Shown one piece after another: positions 54,767 through 64,000 of a DNA stretch of 64,000 nucleotides (its first letter is position 1; each line of letters starts with the position of its first letter). The stretch is from Jannaschia donghaensis. Its GTDB lineage: Bacteria; Pseudomonadota; Alphaproteobacteria; Rhodobacterales; Rhodobacteraceae. Location: NCBI RefSeq assembly GCF_001403795.1, contig NZ_CXSU01000012.1, positions 185,415 through 249,414 on the forward strand. The letters are read 5' to 3'. The translations under genes and the position numbers were made by a program. The notes beneath the pieces were generated by a model, which saw nothing but the letters and a program-made list of their open reading frames with translations, was not told the origin of the DNA and ran no database searches.

Positions 54767-55342
54767 TCAGGTTCGATTGGCTCCGGGAACCCAAAGGACG
54801 TCGGCGCGACCGTCGTCGTTGGCGATGCGCGAGGCGACGAAGAACCAGTCCGACAGACGGTTGAGATACTTTACCGCAGCTGCGTTCACATCGCCCTCAT
54901 CGGCGAGCTCGACACACAGCCGTTCAGCCCGTCGCGTTACCGTGCGGCACAGATGCAGATGCGCCGCCAGCGCCGACCCACCGGGCAGGACGAAGGACCG
55001 CAGGGGCTCCAACGCGTCGTTCATCGTATCGATCTCGGCCTCAAGTCTTTCCACCTGCGATTGCGTCATGCGCAGCGGCGGGTATTCCGCTTGCGCGTCG
55101 TTCGCCATGCCCGGGCGGCACAGGTCCGCGCCAAGGTCGAACATGTCGTTCTGAATCATCGTCAGGCGGGCATCCATGTCGCCGGTCGCGTGCAGGCGCG
55201 CCATACCGATCGTGCAGTTCGCCTCGTCCACCGTCCCATAGGCTTCGACGCGCGCAGAGGTTTTCGCCACACGGGACCCGTCGCCAAGGGCCGTCGTGCC
55301 ACCGTCGCCGGTGCGGGTATAGATTTTCGAGAGAACAACCAT
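54767..55342 (-). CDS. Cob(I)alamin adenosyltransferase, PduO type
   Basis: A 191-residue ATP:cob(I)alamin adenosyltransferase of the PduO/MMAB family. IYTRTGDGGTTALGDG (ATP loop, 7-22), KTSARVEAYGTVDEANC and AHLHLCRTVTRRAERLCVEL (near 130-149) with NAAAVKYLNRLSDWFFVASR are diagnostic. It makes adenosylcobalamin, needed by methylmalonyl- and ethylmalonyl-CoA mutases that complete the pathway containing Mcd. Confidence 0.95.
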   Translation of the reverse strand: MVVLSKIYTRTGDGGTTALGDGSRVAKTSARVEAYGTVDEANCTIGMARLHATGDMDARLTMIQNDMFDLGADLCRPGMANDAQAEYPPLRMTQSQVERLEAEIDTMNDALEPLRSFVLPGGSALAAHLHLCRTVTRRAERLCVELADEGDVNAAAVKYLNRLSDWFFVASRIANDDGRADVLWVPGANRT

Positions 55343-55345
55343 GAT

Positions 55346-55549
55346 TTATCCTTTGGACCGGAGCCAGACGAAACCGACGAGCAACACCACCGCCACGAGC
55401 TGCGCGATCAGGCGCCAACGCATGATCTTGTTCGCGTATTTCTGGTTGAACTCGCCGCCTTTCGCAAAGCCGCCGATCCCGGTCATCAAGATCACGAGCA
55501 CCAGCAGGCAGGCACCTGCAACCACATAGAAAAGGGGATCGTCACGCAT
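55346..55549 (-). CDS. Twin-transmembrane (HIG1-like) protein
   Basis: A 67-residue protein with two membrane helices (about 7-25 and 46-64) and GGEFNQKYANKIMRWRLIAQLVAV in between, the HIG1-type pattern of Rhodobacterales. Eukaryotic HIG1 proteins tune cytochrome c oxidase, but the bacterial role is unknown. Three bases before the adenosyltransferase gene. Confidence 0.78.
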   Translation of the reverse strand: MRDDPLFYVVAGACLLVLVILMTGIGGFAKGGEFNQKYANKIMRWRLIAQLVAVVLLVGFVWLRSKG

Positions 55550-55592
55550 GTCGTTTCCTATCTAACGTTCGTCTTTGACTTAAGCCGATGCC

Positions 55593-56414
55593 TCAGGAAT
55601 TCGAGACGATGCGGTCGACCATTCGCGTCGGCAAGGCACGCTTGACCACCATCGCAAGTGTCGTGGGCACGGTAACGCGGTAACGCGCCTTGGGTCGCGG
55701 GCTTTCGATCGCGTGGAACAGCGCTTTGGTCACTGCGGCGGCCGGAAGTTCGAATTTCGCGGTATTGTCCTGATAGAGGCGATCCATGAGGGTCTCGTAA
55801 TCGGCGCGGCGAGCCGAGGATTTCCAGTCGATCCAACGCTCGAATTGCAGACGTGCGTTGGCGCGGAACTTCGATGTGATGGGGCCGGGTTCGATCAGGA
55901 CAATGTCGATGCCTGTTCCCCGCATTTCCATCCGTAAGGTATCGCTCAACCCTTCGAGCGCGAACTTCGTCGCATTGTAAGCCCCGCGCCAGGGGGCGGC
56001 GGCGAAGCCGAGCACGCTGGAATTCTGGACGATACGGCCGTGGCCCTGCTTGCGCATCACGGGAATGACGCGACGCGTCAGGTCATGCCAACCGAAGAAA
56101 TTCGCCTCGAACGAGGCGCGCAGCGCCGGCGTCGGCAGATCCTCCACCAGACCTGGGACGGCATAAGCGCCGTTGTTGAACAATGCGTCGAGCGTTCCGC
56201 CCGTCGCCGCCATGACTTCGGCAAGGCCGGCCTCGATGGTGGCGGCGTTTTCATAGTCGATCAGCGGCGAGGTCAGGCCTTCAGCCTGCAACCGCGCGCA
56301 ATCTTCCGGCTTTCGGCACGAGGCGAAGACCCGCCAGCCGCGCGCGTGCAGCGTCTTGGCGGCATCGTATCCAATGCCCGTGGAAGCGCCGGTGATGAGG
56401 ATGGAACGTGTCAT
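55593..56414 (-). CDS. Short-chain dehydrogenase/reductase
   Basis: A 273-residue classical SDR. TGASTGIG (8-15) is the cofactor site, NNGAY (near 83) the structural motif, Ser near 135 in NSSVLG, and YNATK (148-152) the catalytic Tyr/Lys. Substrate unknown. Its stop is 43 bases from the twin-TM gene and it points the same way. Confidence 0.9.
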   Translation of the reverse strand: MTRSILITGASTGIGYDAAKTLHARGWRVFASCRKPEDCARLQAEGLTSPLIDYENAATIEAGLAEVMAATGGTLDALFNNGAYAVPGLVEDLPTPALRASFEANFFGWHDLTRRVIPVMRKQGHGRIVQNSSVLGFAAAPWRGAYNATKFALEGLSDTLRMEMRGTGIDIVLIEPGPITSKFRANARLQFERWIDWKSSARRADYETLMDRLYQDNTAKFELPAAAVTKALFHAIESPRPKARYRVTVPTTLAMVVKRALPTRMVDRIVSNS

Positions 56415-56498
56415 GGGCGTGCGTTAGCAGCGACACGACGAAATGAAAACGGGCGCAGCCCTCGCGGGATGCACCCCTTCCTATAAATCGGCAAAAGC

Positions 56499-57050
56499 TT
56501 ACGCGGGCTCGAGGAACCGCGCCGCCATGTATCCGGTCCTGCCGGAGGCCACGTCGCGGATTTCGGCCCAACCGTCGGAAACCTCACCGATCATTTCGGT
56601 CAGGGTGCCGCCCGGCAAGCTGTCGACGACGGTGTTGGCCGTCGACGGGCCCGAACGCATGTTCACGCGGCTTCCCGATACCTTGTAAAGATCGCTGTCG
56701 ATGGCTGGACCGGCATCGGTCGCGGTGATCGGCGCACTGGCTTCGACAAGGCTCACGACGACCGGCTCTCCGATCAGGCGCGGGCCCCGACGTGTTTCGG
56801 ACGGGTCGGGGGCGGAAGCGGCAATCGTCGCAGCGTCCGGTACGACGGTGTCGATCATTGCGGCGCGTGTTACGACGGCCCCGGCTTGGTCGTCGGTCAT
56901 GATGACGGGCTGCGAGAATTCCCCGGCCGAGGCGGCGGCGATGGCGGTGTCCCGCGTGCTCCGCTCCGTCAGCAAATCGCTCTGCGGATCGCCCCAGATG
57001 ACGAATCCGGCATAGAGAGCGACGGCAAGCGTAAAGGTCATTTTCAGCAT
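56499..57050 (-). CDS. SH3b-domain envelope protein
   Basis: A 183-residue protein with one N-terminal membrane segment or uncleaved signal (about 4-20), a long disordered Ala/Thr/Asp linker and a C-terminal bacterial SH3 domain (about 118-180) with VNMRSGPSTANTVVDSLPGG and GWAEIRD. Such domains bind cell-wall peptides. Faces outward, divergent from parC. Confidence 0.85.
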   Translation of the reverse strand: MLKMTFTLAVALYAGFVIWGDPQSDLLTERSTRDTAIAAASAGEFSQPVIMTDDQAGAVVTRAAMIDTVVPDAATIAASAPDPSETRRGPRLIGEPVVVSLVEASAPITATDAGPAIDSDLYKVSGSRVNMRSGPSTANTVVDSLPGGTLTEMIGEVSDGWAEIRDVASGRTGYMAARFLEPA

Positions 57051-57228
57051 GATTTCATTTCCCCGACAGCATCGAATAGGTGTTGCATCTACAACGACCT
57101 GACCGTGGCAGCGGTTCCCTCAGGTTTACGCAGTGGTAACATGGGCGTGCTTGCAAAAATACCCAGTTTGGCGGCCCCACTAGCGGCCTTTGCTTGTCTG
57201 GCCGAGTCGCGGTCGATAGATCAGGGTC

Positions 57229-59547
57229 ATGAGTGACCCGAACGACACGGACGACGCGGCCCCCATCGAAGGCGAGGTGGTTCGCGAACCTTTGCGCCGC
57301 GCGATTGGCGATCGTTACCTGACCTATGCGCTGTCGACGATCATGCATCGGGCGTTGCCGGACGCGCGCGACGGGCTGAAGCCGGTCCATCGGCGCATTC
57401 TCTATGCGATGCGCGAACTGCGTCTTTCGTCGAATGGCGGATTTCGGAAATCGGCGAAGATTTCCGGCGACGTCATGGGGAACTATCACCCGCATGGCGA
57501 TGCCGCGATCTATGACGCGATGGCCCGCCTGGCGCAGGATTTCGCGGTTCGATATCCGCTGGTCGACGGGCAGGGGAATTTCGGCAATATCGACGGCGAC
57601 AACCCCGCAGCCGCGCGATACACCGAAGCCCGCATGACCGCCGCAGCCGAGGCATTGCTGGCCGGTCTGGACGAAAATGCCGTCGATTTTCGCGACAATT
57701 ATGACGGCACGCTGCAGGAACCCGTCGTGCTCCCGGCGGCCTATCCGAACCTTCTGGCCAATGGGGCCGCCGGCATCGCGGTGGGTATGGCGACGAACAT
57801 TCCGCCACATAACCTGGACGAGCTGATCGCGGCCTGCCTGCACCTTATCAAGTCGCCGAACGCCCGCGATGAAACCCTGCTGGAGCATATTCCCGGCCCC
57901 GACTTTCCCACAGGCGGCATCATCGTGGAGCCGCGCGAGAACATCTTGGAGGCTTACCGCACCGGGCGCGGTGCCTTCCGCCTGCGCGCCCGCCACCATG
58001 TCGAAGATCTGGGCAAGGGGCAGTGGCAGATCATCGTCACCGAAATTCCGTACCAGGTTCAAAAAGGCAAGCTGATCGAGAAGCTGGCCGAACTGGTCCT
58101 GGCCAAGAAGGTCCCGATCCTGGGCGACATCCGGGACGAGAGTGCCGACGACGTCCGCATCGTGCTGGAGCCGAAGTCGCGCAACGTCGACCCGGACGTG
58201 CTGATGAACACGCTCTATCGCATGTCGGAGCTGGAGACGCGGTTCTCTCTCAATATGAACGTGCTGATCGACGGGGTGACGCCCCGTGTCTGCGGACTGC
58301 GCGAAGTGTTGCAGGCGTTCCTCGACCACCGGCGCGACGTGCTGATACGTCGTTCCACCCACCGGATGGAGAAGATCGACCACCGACTGGAGGTTCTGGA
58401 AGGTTTCATCATCGCCTACCTCAACCTCGATCGGGTCATCGACATCATCCGCTACGATGACGCCCCGAAAGAGGCGTTGATGTTCGAGCCGTGGGGGGAC
58501 GGTGCCGCTCGGGCCAGCGACGAATCCGACTATACCTCGCCGCTGCCGACGGAGCATCAAGCGACGCTTACCGAAGTGCAGTCCGAGGCCATCCTGAACA
58601 TGCGCCTGCGCGCCTTGCGCCGCCTTGAGGAGATGGCGCTTCTCAAGGAACGGGATGCTCTGATGGAGGAGCGGGCGGGATTGCAGGACCTGCTCGAGTC
58701 CGAGATCGTTCAGTGGAAAACCATCTCGGACGAGTTGCGCGATGTGCGAAAGCAGTTCGGCAAGGCGACCGCTCTGGGCCGCCGGCGCAGTGATTTCGCC
58801 GAAGCGGTCGAAGTTGCGGATGTCCCGTTGGAAGCCATGATCGAGCGGGAGCCGGTGACGGTGGTCTGTTCGCAGATGGGATGGGTCCGCGCGCTTTCGG
58901 GGCATGTCGCGCTCGACAAGGACCTGAAGTTCAAGGACGGCGACGGCCCGGCGTTCATGTTCCACGCCGAAACGACTGACAAGCTGATCGTCTGGGGCAG
59001 CGACGGTCGGGCCTTTACCCTGCTGGCCAATTCGCTGCCCGGAGGCCGCGGCATGGGGGAGCCGTTGCGCCTGATGATCGATCTGCCCAACGAGACGGCG
59101 ATCGTCGACATCCTGATCCACCAACCGGGGCGCAGACTGCTTCTCGCGTCCAGCGCGGGTGACGGCTTCATTGTCCCCGAGGAGGAGATGGTCGCGATGC
59201 GACGGGCGGGCAAGGCTGTGATGAGTGTTCGCGGCGATGTGACGGCCCTGCGCCCGGTCGCGGCCCGGGGCGACCACGTCGCTTGCGTCGGCGACAATCG
59301 CAAGATGCTGGTCTTCCCGCTGTCGGATCTGCCGGAGATGCCGCGCGGCAAGGGCGTGCGGCTGCAGAAATTCAAAGATGGCGGATTGGCCGATGCCAAG
59401 GTGATCACTCTGGCCGACGGCCTGTCGTGGTCCGATCCGGCGGGGCGCACCCGCCACGAGGCGGATCTGACCGAATGGCTGGGGTCCCGGGCGCAGGCGG
59501 GCCGCATGGCCCCCCGTGGTTTCCCGCGTGACAACCGTTTCGGCTAG
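57229..59547 (+). CDS. parC: DNA topoisomerase IV subunit A
   Basis: The 772-residue DNA-cutting subunit of topoisomerase IV. Quinolone-resistance region [20 protein letters not shown] is near 85-105, the active-site Tyr131 is in ARYTEARMT, and the C-terminal beta-propeller (about 500-740) is shorter than in GyrA and lacks the GyrA box, supporting ParC. ParE is not in the window. Confidence 0.95.
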   Translation: MSDPNDTDDAAPIEGEVVREPLRRAIGDRYLTYALSTIMHRALPDARDGLKPVHRRILYAMRELRLSSNGGFRKSAKISGDVMGNYHPHGDAAIYDAMARLAQDFAVRYPLVDGQGNFGNIDGDNPAAARYTEARMTAAAEALLAGLDENAVDFRDNYDGTLQEPVVLPAAYPNLLANGAAGIAVGMATNIPPHNLDELIAACLHLIKSPNARDETLLEHIPGPDFPTGGIIVEPRENILEAYRTGRGAFRLRARHHVEDLGKGQWQIIVTEIPYQVQKGKLIEKLAELVLAKKVPILGDIRDESADDVRIVLEPKSRNVDPDVLMNTLYRMSELETRFSLNMNVLIDGVTPRVCGLREVLQAFLDHRRDVLIRRSTHRMEKIDHRLEVLEGFIIAYLNLDRVIDIIRYDDAPKEALMFEPWGDGAARASDESDYTSPLPTEHQATLTEVQSEAILNMRLRALRRLEEMALLKERDALMEERAGLQDLLESEIVQWKTISDELRDVRKQFGKATALGRRRSDFAEAVEVADVPLEAMIEREPVTVVCSQMGWVRALSGHVALDKDLKFKDGDGPAFMFHAETTDKLIVWGSDGRAFTLLANSLPGGRGMGEPLRLMIDLPNETAIVDILIHQPGRRLLLASSAGDGFIVPEEEMVAMRRAGKAVMSVRGDVTALRPVAARGDHVACVGDNRKMLVFPLSDLPEMPRGKGVRLQKFKDGGLADAKVITLADGLSWSDPAGRTRHEADLTEWLGSRAQAGRMAPRGFPRDNRFG

Positions 59548-59613
59548 GGCAGGAGCGGTGACATCGTTGACCCCCCTGCACGCGCTGTCTACCACGCGCC
59601 TACCTTAAAGGGG

Positions 59614-60207
59614 ATGACGATGGCCCACTCGATCAACAGACGCACATTCGCCGCGACCGGTCTTGCGGCAGCCGGACTTTCGGCCTGCGCTGCACCCGAT
59701 CCACTGGGCGAAGACCTGCCCCCTATGGGCGATTTCGAGTTGGCCTTCACGGTCGTCGTCTCGGAGAACGCCAAGAAGATACCGCCGTCCCGCACCGCCA
59801 CGCCCGAGCAGTTGAAGTCCGTCATGACGGCCGAGGTAGAGCGTCGCTTCGGCGCTTATTCGGGTGGGACAGGCTACGTCATCGCGCTTAACATCGACGG
59901 ATATTCGCTGGCTCCTCCGGGCATTCCGATCGTTCTGACGCCGAAATCCATCCTTGTGGTTTCGGCGAACCTGTGGCGCGCAGATCCCCAGGAGAAGCTG
60001 GCCGGGGCTGAACAGATCTCGACCTTCGAAGGGGCGGAAACGCTGCTGTTGGGGTCCGGCCTGGTCAAGGATGCAGACCAGCAGCTCGAGACGCTGTGCC
60101 GCAACATGGCGCGCAAGGTCCAGGCCTGGCTGCTGCGTAATCCGACGCTGATCGGGTTGCCGGCGGGGGCCGGCCGGCCGCCCCGGATCGACGATACGGA
60201 CAACTGA
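59614..60207 (+). CDS. Putative Tat-exported lipoprotein
   Basis: A 197-residue protein whose N-terminus has twin Arg (NRRTFAATGLAAAG, Tat-like) and a lipobox LSAC with the Cys at about 26. The body is a mixed alpha/beta domain with no recognised family. Likely anchored in the outer or inner membrane leaflet. Precedes tuf by 116 bases. Confidence 0.7.
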   Translation: MTMAHSINRRTFAATGLAAAGLSACAAPDPLGEDLPPMGDFELAFTVVVSENAKKIPPSRTATPEQLKSVMTAEVERRFGAYSGGTGYVIALNIDGYSLAPPGIPIVLTPKSILVVSANLWRADPQEKLAGAEQISTFEGAETLLLGSGLVKDADQQLETLCRNMARKVQAWLLRNPTLIGLPAGAGRPPRIDDTDN

Positions 60208-60323
60208 TCCGAAGGGGTTCGGCCGCCCCGCTCGGGCTTGCCAAGGCGACGCGCTGCGGTTAGACGGCCCGCGATGCAATTCCGGGGGCCCGACGCGGGC
60301 TCTCTTCAAGTCAGGGGCCCATC

Positions 60324-61499
<1,176 letters not shown>

Positions 61500-61810
61500 G
61501 CGTAGCGGCCCGCAGGGCCGATGCGCGCCACCCGACAGTGCAAAGGCCCCTTCAGGGGCCTTTGTCACGAGAGGGGAAGCGACGTTCGTCCGAACGTCTG
61601 CCGACAAGACGCAGTGCAACGGCCGTCCCGGAGGGGCGGCCTTTGTCACGAGAGCCGATAGGCGTAACGGCCCGCAGGCCCGATGCGTCATCCCACGGTG
61701 CAAAGGCCCCCCGGGGGCCTTTGTCACGACAGCGGATCGCGACCTTCGGGGCTGCGCCCGTGGATAAGGCGCGACGGGGGACGGACGCCCTTCGGGGGCG
61801 TCGTCGCCAG
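61500..61810 (+). repeat. Repeat array of GC hairpins after tuf
   Basis: A block of four strong stem-loops: 61541-61550/61555-61564, 61621-61629/61633-61641, 61701-61710/61714-61723 and 61784-61790/61796-61802, plus a perfect palindrome at 61581-61598. The first and third lie in near-copies (about 61500-61572 and 61661-61733) sharing the core GGCCCGCAGG-CCGATGCG followed by TGCAAAGGCC and TTTGTCACGA. The second hairpin copies only the right half. The first hairpin directly after tuf is a plausible terminator. Confidence 0.75.
61541..61564 (+). terminator. Hairpin terminator of tuf
   Basis: A 10-bp stem CAAAGGCCCC/GGGGCCTTTG with a TTCA loop, 42 bases after the tuf stop. The T-run is only three long, so rho-independent termination is probable but not certain; the further hairpins may act as back-ups. 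Confidence 0.65.
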
Positions 61811-61932
61811 AGCCGGTCAGGCAAAGCCGCCGGTCAGGCAAAGCCTGCGGCACCGATGCGCGGGCCGGGCGGGCGACAGCCCCGGGGCCACCGGTGCCCG
61901 GCCTGCCGTCAGCGGGACCGTCGGCGGCAAAC

Positions 61933-61960
61933 GAAAAAAGGCGGCCCCGAAGGACCGCCT
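61933..61960 (-). terminator. Terminator of the small exported protein gene
   Basis: On the minus strand an 8-bp stem with a UUCG loop (61940-61959) is followed by six T, 22 bases after the stop codon of the gene at 61982. A good intrinsic terminator. Confidence 0.85.
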
Positions 61961-61981
61961 CTTCCACGAAACCGATCGAAA

Positions 61982-62242
61982 TCAGTTGTTCGCAATGATC
62001 GCTTCGACGCGACCTTTGTCGTTGCTCTCGTCGCCATCTTCCAGGACGGACTTGATCGCGGCCAGCTGGCCCAGCGTCAGATCGTCGAGGGTGTCGGTGG
62101 GGATGCCCATGCGGTCGAAATCGCTCATCAGGGCGGTCTGCAGCATGTCAAAACCCTGACCCATCGTCGGGGCGTGGGCATCGGCAAATGCCGTGCCGGA
62201 CATGGCGATCAGGGCGGCTGCGGCGGTCATCTTAAATGTCAT
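61982..62242 (-). CDS. Small exported protein, unknown
   Basis: An 86-residue protein with a signal peptide (hydrophobic core about residues 7-18, cleavage after AFA near 21), then a helix-rich acidic mature part with PTDTLDDLTLGQLAAIKSVLEDGDESNDKGRVEAIIANN, an EF-hand-like acidic stretch in the middle (DGDESNDKG) that might bind Ca2+ (inference). ATG 62242 follows GGAGACG with better spacing than ATG 62245. It lies antisense between tuf and rpsJ. Confidence 0.6.
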   Translation of the reverse strand: MTFKMTAAAALIAMSGTAFADAHAPTMGQGFDMLQTALMSDFDRMGIPTDTLDDLTLGQLAAIKSVLEDGDESNDKGRVEAIIANN

Positions 62243-62254
62243 CATCGTCTCCAA

Positions 62255-62613
62255 TTGATTGTTCCATCGGGATTGCGACCGTATGGAAAGCGGCTCCCCG
62301 GAGCATTAATTTGTCCGAGATCAACCTGCGCGATAGGTGGTAGGAAGTTTTCCCCGCAGCTGTCAAATCACATTGACGCTACGTTCGCCCGGTCGTTTCC
62401 GCCTCCCCACCAGGACTGGACACAAGGGGGTTGCGGCCTTGTCCGAGTCGGTCTAGTTGCGCGCATTCACGGACGGGCCGCCCCTCGATCAGATCAGGTG
62501 CGGCTTTCGACCGTCAGGGTTCGACGAGGGGTTCGGGTGGTCCGGTCTCCTCCTCTCAACTTAAGCGACCGTCCCCCCGATCGCGGGGCAGGGCGGCCTT
62601 GTCAGGACATGAC
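62255..62613. other. S10 operon leader/promoter region
   Basis: About 360 bases without a gene. It holds the promoter of the minus-strand small gene and the promoter and leader of rpsJ. A 7-bp stem CCCCTCG (62481-62487) with CGAGGGG (62525-62531) and a CCTCCTC tract near 62550 are the only structures seen. No clear -35/-10 pair was found. Confidence 0.4.
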
Positions 62614-62922
62614 ATGAAAAGCCAGAATATCCGTATCCGGCTCAAGGCGTTCGACTACCGCGTGCTGGATGCCAGCACCGCGGAGATCGTCGCCACGGCC
62701 AAGCGAACCGGCGCGCACGTGCGCGGCCCGATCCCGCTTCCCAACAAGATCGAGCGGTTCACCGTTCTTCGTGGTCCGCACATCGACAAGAAGTCGCGCG
62801 ACCAGTGGGAAATCCGCACGCACAAGCGGATGCTCGACATCGTTGACCCGACACCGCAGACCGTGGACGCGCTGATGAAGCTCGACCTGGCCGCCGGCGT
62901 CGACGTCCAGATTTCGGTCTGA
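62614..62922 (+). CDS. rpsJ: 30S ribosomal protein S10
   Basis: A 102-residue S10 with [14 protein letters not shown] and the signature [17 protein letters not shown]. First gene of the S10 operon, 14 bases before rplC. S10 also works as NusE in antitermination. Confidence 0.98.
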   Translation: MKSQNIRIRLKAFDYRVLDASTAEIVATAKRTGAHVRGPIPLPNKIERFTVLRGPHIDKKSRDQWEIRTHKRMLDIVDPTPQTVDALMKLDLAAGVDVQISV

Positions 62923-62936
62923 GGAGGGCACCAGAT

Positions 62937-63809
62937 ATGTTGCGTTCCGGAGTGATCGCCAAGAAAGTCGGGATGACCCGTCTGTTCATGGAAGACGGGA
63001 AGCAGATCCCCGTCACCGTCCTGCAGCTGGATGGCCTTCAGGTCATCGGACAGCGCACGGACGACAAGCACGGCTATACCGCAGTCCAGCTGGGCGCAGG
63101 TACGGCCAAGGTCAAGCGCACCAGCCAGGCGATGCGCGGCGTGTTCAAGAACGCCGGCGTAGAGCCCAAGCGCAAGATCGTCGAGTTCCGCGTCGATGCG
63201 GATGCGATGATCGAAGTGGGCGAGGAAATCATCGCCGACCATTACTTCGAAGGTCAGTATGTCGACGTCGCCGGCACTTCGATCGGTAAGGGCTTCCAGG
63301 GCGCGATGAAGCGTTGGAACTTCGGCGGCCTGCGCGCCACGCACGGCGTGTCGATCAGCCACCGTTCGCACGGCTCCACCGGTCAGTGTCAGGATCCCGG
63401 CAAGGTGTTCAAGGGCAAGAAGATGGCCGGTCACATGGGCGCTGCCCGTGTCACCACGCAAAATCTTCAGGTCGTGCGCACCGATACCGACCGTGGCCTG
63501 ATCATGGTCAAGGGCGCCGTTCCCGGCTCCAAGGGTGGATGGGTCACGATCAAGGATGCGGTCAAGAAGCCGTTCCCCGAGAGTGCCATCATCCCCGCCG
63601 CGCTGATGTCTTCCAAGAAGGAAGCGCAGAAAGCCGCCGAGGAAGCCGCCGCAGCCGCCGAAGCCGAAGCCAAAGCCGCCGAGGAGGCCTTGGCCGCCGA
63701 GCAGGCCGCAGCCGAGGAAGCCGCGCTGAAGGATGCCGAAGCCCAAATCGCGGAGGAGGGTGCCGATACCGACAACTCCGACGCCGAGAAGAAGGAAGGT
63801 GACGCATGA
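62937..63809 (+). CDS. rplC: 50S ribosomal protein L3, extended C-terminus
   Basis: 290 residues: the normal L3 core (about 1-225), with [16 protein letters not shown] and [22 protein letters not shown], and a C-terminal tail of about 60 Ala/Glu/Asp-rich residues forming a probable acidic helix. E. coli L3 is 209 residues. GAGGAGGG is about eight bases before the ATG. Confidence 0.97.
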   Translation: MLRSGVIAKKVGMTRLFMEDGKQIPVTVLQLDGLQVIGQRTDDKHGYTAVQLGAGTAKVKRTSQAMRGVFKNAGVEPKRKIVEFRVDADAMIEVGEEIIADHYFEGQYVDVAGTSIGKGFQGAMKRWNFGGLRATHGVSISHRSHGSTGQCQDPGKVFKGKKMAGHMGAARVTTQNLQVVRTDTDRGLIMVKGAVPGSKGGWVTIKDAVKKPFPESAIIPAALMSSKKEAQKAAEEAAAAAEAEAKAAEEALAAEQAAAEEAALKDAEAQIAEEGADTDNSDAEKKEGDA

Positions 63810-64000
63810 AACTCGATGTCATCACCCTCGACGGCGGCACAGCCGGTTCCGTCGAACTGAGCGACGATATCTTCGGTCAGGAGCCGCGCCGCGACATCCT
63901 GTTCCGGGTCGTCCGCTGGCAGCGCAATAAGGCGCAGCAAGGCACCCATTCGGTCAAGACCCGGACGGAAGTCAGCTACTCGACCAAGAAGATCGTTCGT
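63806..64000 (+). CDS. rplD: 50S ribosomal protein L4, N-terminal part
   Basis: The frame runs off the right edge after 65 codons. [39 protein letters not shown] and [11 protein letters not shown] fit the N-terminus of L4. The ATG overlaps the rplC stop (ATGA). Confidence 0.96.
   Translation, partial: MKLDVITLDGGTAGSVELSDDIFGQEPRRDILFRVVRWQRNKAQQGTHSVKTRTEVSYSTKKIVR

Noticed and set aside
57055-59595. Long minus-strand frame opposite parC
   Set aside because: Same GC-skew artefact; parC is certain.
61500-61810. CRISPR-like array after tuf
   Set aside because: Repeats are irregular in length and spacing, only partly similar, and each is a hairpin; no spacers of constant size and no cas genes.

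Overview
This window is a dense, GC-rich stretch of core chromosome from an alphaproteobacterium, almost certainly a member of the Rhodobacterales (Rhodobacteraceae/Roseobacteraceae). The evidence is the chvI-chvG-hprK-rapZ-EIIA-HPr locus beside pckA, a methylsuccinyl-CoA dehydrogenase of the ethylmalonyl-CoA pathway, several Rhodobacterales-type families of unknown function (DUF6473, DUF6324, the twin-transmembrane HIG1 protein), a LexA box of the alphaproteobacterial GTTC-N7-GTTC type, and a tRNA-His with no encoded G-1 and with A73, a known alphaproteobacterial oddity. No prophage, insertion sequence, CRISPR array or rRNA operon was found.

Layout. 0-8.9 kb (minus strand): rpmH-rnpA-yidD, a small DUF1127-like gene, ttcA, an EAL protein, then yidC-MOSC-engB-argB; a partial DUF3422 gene enters at the left edge. 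9.2-12.9 kb (plus): a TVP38-type membrane protein with a MerA-like flavoprotein, then an orphan histidine kinase. 12.9-13.6 kb: a short AT-richer patch next to tRNA-Arg(ACG). 13.6-20.4 kb: RNA methyltransferase, prs, isomerase and hydrolase, a candidate 6S-like structured RNA, SOS-regulated mmcB, tRNA-His(GTG), alaE and a MalY-type lyase. 20.5-24.7 kb: three tandem peptide deformylase paralogues plus fmt, then ispH. 24.7-30 kb: small transporters, a methyltransferase, rnhA, a nudix enzyme, a TRIC channel, an NYN protein and folK. 30-38.6 kb: rpoZ-rel-DUF2062-pdxJ, then acpS-lepB-rnc-era-DUF1491-recO, a tightly packed housekeeping block. 38.6-44.3 kb: META protein, mcd, a TSUP permease, and pckA with two DUF3859 genes. 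44.6-50.1 kb: ChvI/ChvG and the regulatory PTS. 50.1-57.1 kb (mostly minus): 3-hydroxybutyryl-CoA dehydrogenase, etfB-etfA, a glycosyltransferase, a cobalamin adenosyltransferase, an SDR and an SH3 protein. 57.2-64 kb: parC, a lipoprotein, tuf followed by an array of hairpins, a small exported protein, and the start of the S10 ribosomal operon (rpsJ, rplC, rplD cut by the edge).

How genes fit together. Mcd feeds electrons to ETF (etfBA), the cobalamin adenosyltransferase supplies the cofactor needed by ethylmalonyl- and methylmalonyl-CoA mutases, and PckA links the resulting C4 acids to gluconeogenesis, so carbon assimilation through acetyl-CoA is a theme of the right half. ChvIG plus HprK/HPr/EIIA is a regulatory rather than sugar-importing system. 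Def and Fmt act at the two ends of the formyl-methionine cycle. Many genes overlap by 1-4 bases, and six coupled junctions use GTG or TTG starts.

Most notable for follow-up: the third deformylase has lost its metal-ligand Cys and its catalytic Glu; a 170-nt structured RNA lies just before mmcB; alaE seems to start at ATC; and a repeat array of strong hairpins follows tuf.
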